A stretch of DNA of 56,666 nt from Deltaproteobacteria bacterium (lineage in GTDB: Bacteria > Myxococcota_A > UBA796 > UBA2385). The notes beneath the pieces were generated by a model. It was not told the DNA's origin, did no database searches, and saw only the letters and a program-made list of their open reading frames with translations. The translations under genes were made by a program, and so were the position numbers. The DNA lies in contig JAGYJW010000043.1 in assembly GCA_018401435.1 (NCBI GenBank), positions 1 through 56,666 of the forward strand, read 5' to 3'. Below, piece by piece: positions 52,992 to 56,666 of the stretch. How positions within the stretch are numbered: position 1 is the first letter of the stretch; each line of letters starts with the position of its first letter.

Positions 52992-53918
52992 ATGGGCGCC
53001 CCCCTCCGCCACCTGCTGTCCCAGGGCCCGGTGCTGGCCGGCCTGGCCGCCGTGGGCTGGAAGGCCGCCTTTGGACAGAGACCCCAGGGCCCGGGCCCGC
53101 GCCTGCCCACCGACCCCATCACCGCCACGGTCCCAGCGCGAAGTGCCGCCTTGATCGCGGACTACCGCCGCTGGCTGGGGGGAGATGCCAAGCGGGACGC
53201 CGACCATGTGCCCCCCCACCTCTTCCCCCAGTGGGGCTTTCCGCTGCTGGCCCGCACCCTGGACGGCCTGCCCTACCCCCTGACCAAGGTGCTCAACCAG
53301 GGCTGCCGGCTGACGGTGCGCGGACCCCTGCGCAGCGGGGTGCCCCTGAACCTGTCCGCCCGCCTGGTAGACCTGCGAGAGGAGCCGGGCAAGGCGCGCA
53401 TCCACCAGCAGCTGATCACCGGCACGGACGAGAGCCCAGACGCGCTGGTGGCCGACATCTTCGCGGTGGTGCCCCTGCCGCGGGCCCCGGGTGAGGCCCG
53501 CAGCCCCCGCAGCCCGCCCGTGGTGCCCGTGGACGCCACCGAGCGCGCCGAGCGCCGCTTCAAGTCCGGGGCCGGCCGCGATTTCGCCGTGCTGACCGGC
53601 GATGTCAACCCGATTCACGTCTCTGCACTCGCCGCCCGGGCGGCGGGTTTTCGCAGCTGCATCCTGCACGGCTTCGCCACGATGGGCTGGGCCTGGGAGC
53701 AGACCATTCGGCACCGCCTGGCCGGCGATGTCCACCGTGTCCACATCTTCGACGTGCGCTTCACCAAGCCCCTGGTGCTGCCCGCCACCGCCCGCCTCTA
53801 CAGCTTCCCCTCCGATGGCGCCGACCCATCGGTCGAAGGCCTGGGGGTGGCCGCCGCCCCCGGCGGGCCGGCCTGGATGCTGGGCAGCGTCACCACCCGC
53901 CCCCCTCGGAGCCCCTGA
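52992..53918 (+). CDS. MaoC-family (R)-specific enoyl-CoA hydratase, HtdX-like
   Basis: 308 residues. The second half has the hydratase motif DFAVLTGDVNPIHVSALAARAAGFRSCILHGFATMG, with the Asp, Asn and His of the hot-dog active site. The first half is a decayed second hot-dog domain (LFPQWGFPLLARTLDGLPYPLTKVLNQG), as in double hot-dog MaoC proteins. It hydrates trans-2-enoyl-CoA to the (R)-3-hydroxy form, which suits the FabG-type reductase that follows. No gap to the preceding gene; a 1-bp overlap (TGATG) with the next. Confidence 0.88.
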   Translation: MGAPLRHLLSQGPVLAGLAAVGWKAAFGQRPQGPGPRLPTDPITATVPARSAALIADYRRWLGGDAKRDADHVPPHLFPQWGFPLLARTLDGLPYPLTKVLNQGCRLTVRGPLRSGVPLNLSARLVDLREEPGKARIHQQLITGTDESPDALVADIFAVVPLPRAPGEARSPRSPPVVPVDATERAERRFKSGAGRDFAVLTGDVNPIHVSALAARAAGFRSCILHGFATMGWAWEQTIRHRLAGDVHRVHIFDVRFTKPLVLPATARLYSFPSDGADPSVEGLGVAAAPGGPAWMLGSVTTRPPRSP

Positions 53919-55348
53919 TGGCCGACCTGCTGGTCAACCTCGCCAACAACCCCACGGCGCGCAGCCTGCTGTCCAAGGCGGGCCTGCCCATGCCCACCCC
54001 CCTGCGCCGCACCCGGGGCCCCTGGACCGACCGACCGTTGGAGGGCAAGATCGCCGCGGTGGGAGGCGCCCAGAGTGGGCTGCTGCACGGCGCAATCAGC
54101 CGCTGCCTGGCCCGCGCCGGAGCCCAGACCACCCTGGTGGGCCTGGACGAGGCCCAGCCCGCCTTCGCCGAGGCCGCCGAGGCCTGGGGACGGCCCCTGA
54201 CCACTGTGGACGCGCCCTCCGAGGACCTGCGCCCCGACCTGCTGGTCTTTGATGGCAGCGGCCTGTCCACCCCCGAGGAGCTGCGCCAGCTCTACGCCTT
54301 CTTCCACCCGCTGGTGCGGGCGGTGCGCAGCAACGGCCGGGTGGTGGTGCTCGGCCTGTTGCCCGAAGAGCAGCGCAGCCCCGGCGCCGCCGCGGCCCAG
54401 GCCGCCCTGGACGGCTTCGTGCGCAGCCTGGGCAAGGAGCTGGGCCGAAAGGGCGTGACCGTCAACCGCATCGCCGTGGGCGAGGACGCCGAAGACCAGG
54501 TCGAGCCCGCCCTGCGCTGGCTGCTGAGCCCGCGCTCCACCTTTGTGGACCTGCAGACCCTGCGCCTCAGCCCGGCGGTGCCTGCCCCGGATGCCCCCCC
54601 CTTCACCCGGCCCCTGGACGGGCAGGTGGCCGTGGTCACCGGCGCGGCCCGGGGCATCGGCGCCGCCACCGCCCGGCGCATGGCCGAGGAGGGCGCCAAG
54701 GTCATCGTGGTGGACCGCCCCGACGATCTGGAGGCCGCCGCCGGCCTGGCCCGCGAGCTGAAGGGCCTGCCCCTGGGCCTGGATGTGACCGACCCCAAGG
54801 CCGGCGAGATCCTCGCCGCCCTGCTGGCCGACCAGGGCATCGCCGCAATCGACGTGCTGGTGCACAACGCCGGTGTGACCCGCGACCGCACCCTGGGCCG
54901 CATGGACCCCGCGCGCTGGGATCTCACCCTCGACGTCAACCTGGCCGCGCCCCTGCGCCTGACCGCCGACTTGGATCAGCGGGGGCTGATCGCCGACAAT
55001 GGGCGCGTGGTGCTGCTCTCCAGCATCGCGGGCCTGTCGGGCAACATGGGGCAGACCAACTATGCCGCGTCCAAGGCGGGGCTGGTGGGGGCCTTGCACC
55101 GCCTGGCCCCAGCCTTTGCCGCCCGGGGCATCACGGTCAACGCAATCGCCCCGGGCTTCATCGAGACCCGGCTGACCGCGGCCATCCCCGTGGCCATCCG
55201 CGAGGTCGCCCGCCGCCTGTCGGCCCTGTCCCAAGGCGGCCTGCCCGTGGATGTGGCCGAGGCCATCCTCTTTCTGTCCAGCCCCGGCGCGGCCGGCCTG
55301 AGCGGCACCACGCTGCGGGTCTGTGGCGGCAGCTTCATCGGCGCCTGA
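53918..55348 (+). CDS. High-molecular-weight FabG (FabG4-like) 3-oxoacyl reductase
   Basis: 476 residues with two Rossmann-like halves. The first (residues 40-220) is an SDR fold without the full motif (IAAVGGAQSGLLHG, NGRVVVLGLLPEE), the so-called flavodoxin-like domain. The second is complete: VAVVTGAARGIGAATARRMAEEG, VHNAGVTRDRTLGRMDPARW, LLSSIAGLSGNMGQTNYAASKAGL (Ser, Tyr, Lys) and APGFIETRLTAAIP. This is the architecture of mycobacterial FabG4, an NADH-dependent reductase that interconverts 3-oxoacyl-CoA and (R)-3-hydroxyacyl-CoA. It would connect the MaoC hydratase with the thiolase. Confidence 0.92.
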   Translation: MADLLVNLANNPTARSLLSKAGLPMPTPLRRTRGPWTDRPLEGKIAAVGGAQSGLLHGAISRCLARAGAQTTLVGLDEAQPAFAEAAEAWGRPLTTVDAPSEDLRPDLLVFDGSGLSTPEELRQLYAFFHPLVRAVRSNGRVVVLGLLPEEQRSPGAAAAQAALDGFVRSLGKELGRKGVTVNRIAVGEDAEDQVEPALRWLLSPRSTFVDLQTLRLSPAVPAPDAPPFTRPLDGQVAVVTGAARGIGAATARRMAEEGAKVIVVDRPDDLEAAAGLARELKGLPLGLDVTDPKAGEILAALLADQGIAAIDVLVHNAGVTRDRTLGRMDPARWDLTLDVNLAAPLRLTADLDQRGLIADNGRVVLLSSIAGLSGNMGQTNYAASKAGLVGALHRLAPAFAARGITVNAIAPGFIETRLTAAIPVAIREVARRLSALSQGGLPVDVAEAILFLSSPGAAGLSGTTLRVCGGSFIGA

Positions 55349-55372
55349 ACCCTCTTCGAAAACGAGGTCCCC

Positions 55373-56666
55373 ATGCCCGTCTCCCGCAATGCGCCCTCTC
55401 GGCGCGCCGTCATCGTCGGCGGCCAGCGCACCCCCTTCACCCGGGCCTTTGGCGCCCTGCTCAAGCAGGACAGCATCGCGCTGGGCACCGCCGCCGTATC
55501 GGCCCTGATGGCCCAATTCGACCTGCCCCGGCGCGAGCTGGACGCCCTGGTCTGGGGCGGGGTGATCCTGCCCTCGGGGGCCCCCAATGTGGGTCGCGAG
55601 ATCGTGCTGGATCTGCGCCTGCCCCCCGAAGTCGAGGCCATGACCGTCAGCCGGGCCTGCGCCAGCGGCCTGCAGGCCATCACCCTGGGCGCGGCGGCCA
55701 TCGAGCGCGGCGAGGCCGATGTGGTGATCGCCGGGGGGTCCGACAGCACCAGCAACGCCCAGGTGATGGTGGGCCAGCGCCTGGTTCACGCCATGGCGCC
55801 CCTGGCCCTGGGCAAGAAGGCGGGGGTCAAGGACTACCTGCAGGTGCTCAGCCAGATGACCCCCATCTCGGAGATCCTGCCCCAGAAGCCGCGCATCGCC
55901 GAGCGCAGCACCGGGGAGCTGATGGGGGAGGCCTGCGAGCGCATGGCCGCCCGCAACGGCATCCGCCGCGAAGACCAGGACGCCTTCGCCGTGGACAGCC
56001 ACCACAAGGCCGCGGCTGCCCTGGCGGCGGGCCTGCTGGATGGCGAGCGCTGCACGGTGGAGGCCGAGGGCCGCACGGTGCGCGAAGACGACCTGGTGCG
56101 CCCCGACAGCAGCATCGAGAAGCTGGCCCGGCTGCGGCCGGTCTTTCAGCGCGACGGCGGCACCCTGACCGCCGGCAACAGCAGCCCGCTCACCGATGGC
56201 GGCGGCGCCGTGCTGCTGATGAGCGAAGAGAAGGCGAAGGCCCTGGGCTATACGCCGCTCGCGGCCTTCCGCAGCTGGGCCTATGTGGGCGTGGACCCCG
56301 CCGACCAGCTGCTCATCGGGCCGGCCCTGGCCATGCCCCTGGCCCTGCAGCGGGCGGGCATGAAGCTGGACGAGGTGGACCTCGTCGAGATCCACGAGGC
56401 CTTCGCCGCCCAGGTGCTCTGCGTGACCCAGGCCCTGCGGTCTACCGCCTTCGCCCGCGAGCGCCTGGGCCGCGACCAGGCGGTGGGCGAGGTGGACCCC
56501 GCCAAGCTCAACCGCTGGGGCGGCTCCCTGGCCCTGGGCCACCCCTTTGCCGCCACGGGGGCCCGCATGGTGACCACCGCGGCCCGGGCCCTGCACCGGG
56601 ACGGCCTGGAGACGGCGGTGCTGGGCATCTGCGCGGCGGGCGGCCTGGGCGCGGCGGCGGTGCTCG
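55373..56666 (+). CDS. Acetyl-CoA C-acyltransferase (thiolase), cut by window edge
   Basis: The ATG at 55373 opens a frame that runs off the right edge after 431 codons. Thiolase motifs: the nucleophile Cys96 in SRACASGLQAIT, EIHEAFAAQVL (family NEAFA), GGSLALGHPFAATGARM (active-site His) and GICAAGGLGAAAV (second Cys), so only the last few residues are missing. It resembles the FadI/FadA2 group. It splits 3-oxoacyl-CoA with CoA to acetyl-CoA and a shortened acyl-CoA, the last step of the round. It is 24 bp after fabG in the same operon. Confidence 0.93.
   Translation, partial: MPVSRNAPSRRAVIVGGQRTPFTRAFGALLKQDSIALGTAAVSALMAQFDLPRRELDALVWGGVILPSGAPNVGREIVLDLRLPPEVEAMTVSRACASGLQAITLGAAAIERGEADVVIAGGSDSTSNAQVMVGQRLVHAMAPLALGKKAGVKDYLQVLSQMTPISEILPQKPRIAERSTGELMGEACERMAARNGIRREDQDAFAVDSHHKAAAALAAGLLDGERCTVEAEGRTVREDDLVRPDSSIEKLARLRPVFQRDGGTLTAGNSSPLTDGGGAVLLMSEEKAKALGYTPLAAFRSWAYVGVDPADQLLIGPALAMPLALQRAGMKLDEVDLVEIHEAFAAQVLCVTQALRSTAFARERLGRDQAVGEVDPAKLNRWGGSLALGHPFAATGARMVTTAARALHRDGLETAVLGICAAGGLGAAAVL

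Overview
This is about 56.7 kb of very GC-rich bacterial chromosome. The likely source is a member of Myxococcota or a related former deltaproteobacterial lineage. The reasons are the many lipoproteins with Asp/Gly/Ser-rich linkers after the lipobox (DGSDGSDG type), a secreted metallophosphoesterase ending in a Cys/Gly-rich, hydrophobic, Arg-rich tail like the MYXO-CTERM sorting signal, almost exclusive G/C third codon positions, and a large fatty-acid oxidation inventory. No rRNA, tRNA or CRISPR array was found. Both edges cut genes: an ATP-grasp protein on the left and a thiolase on the right.

Layout. 1-5143: end of an ATP-grasp gene, a frameshifted TPR/alpha-2-macroglobulin-like gene on the minus strand, and an RhlE/CsdA-type DEAD-box helicase. 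5171-12168: a MAPEG protein, an SGNH-like membrane protein coupled to a cysteine-dioxygenase-like cupin, lipoproteins, a crotonase and a secreted PHP phosphoesterase. 12301-15980: a Fur-type iron locus (DUF4856 lipoprotein and imelysin) and a solitary flagellin gene with its terminator. 16283-25898: a PlsC acyltransferase, a YHYH lipoprotein and its partner, two polytopic GT-C-like membrane proteins, a second DEAD-box helicase, a BON-OmpA protein and a coupled small membrane protein. 25925-30151: PhyH dioxygenase, LspA, YceI, and an EtfD-like membrane Fe-S oxidoreductase. 30297-34106: the remnant of a hybrid signalling gene and an XPB helicase translationally coupled to a Helicase_C_3 partner.

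The accessory part is 34219-46867. It holds an SDR gene whose last 226 bp are duplicated 931 bp away, a compact set of small ORFs between the copies, a 295-bp MITE-like element with perfect 25-bp terminal inverted repeats, the Fur-box-controlled feoAB operon, a 21-bp perfect palindrome with a 3-nt loop, and a decayed IS3-like insertion sequence next to a ParB-like gene fragment.

The right part is 46901-56666. It carries a divergent TetR-P450 pair with an operator-like palindrome, a polyprenyl-phosphate mannosyltransferase, a stand-alone response regulator, and an operon TetR - acyl-CoA dehydrogenase - MaoC hydratase - high-molecular-weight FabG - thiolase. This operon has the same gene content as the mycobacterial fadE5/htdX/fabG4/fadA2 locus and encodes a full beta-oxidation round. 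The EtfD-like protein elsewhere in the window is the expected route by which electrons from the dehydrogenase reach the quinone pool.

Caution: at least eight genes are broken by single-base shifts, several of them at G/C homopolymers, in otherwise well-conserved reading frames. Many of these are probably base-calling errors, so 'pseudogene' labels here are provisional.
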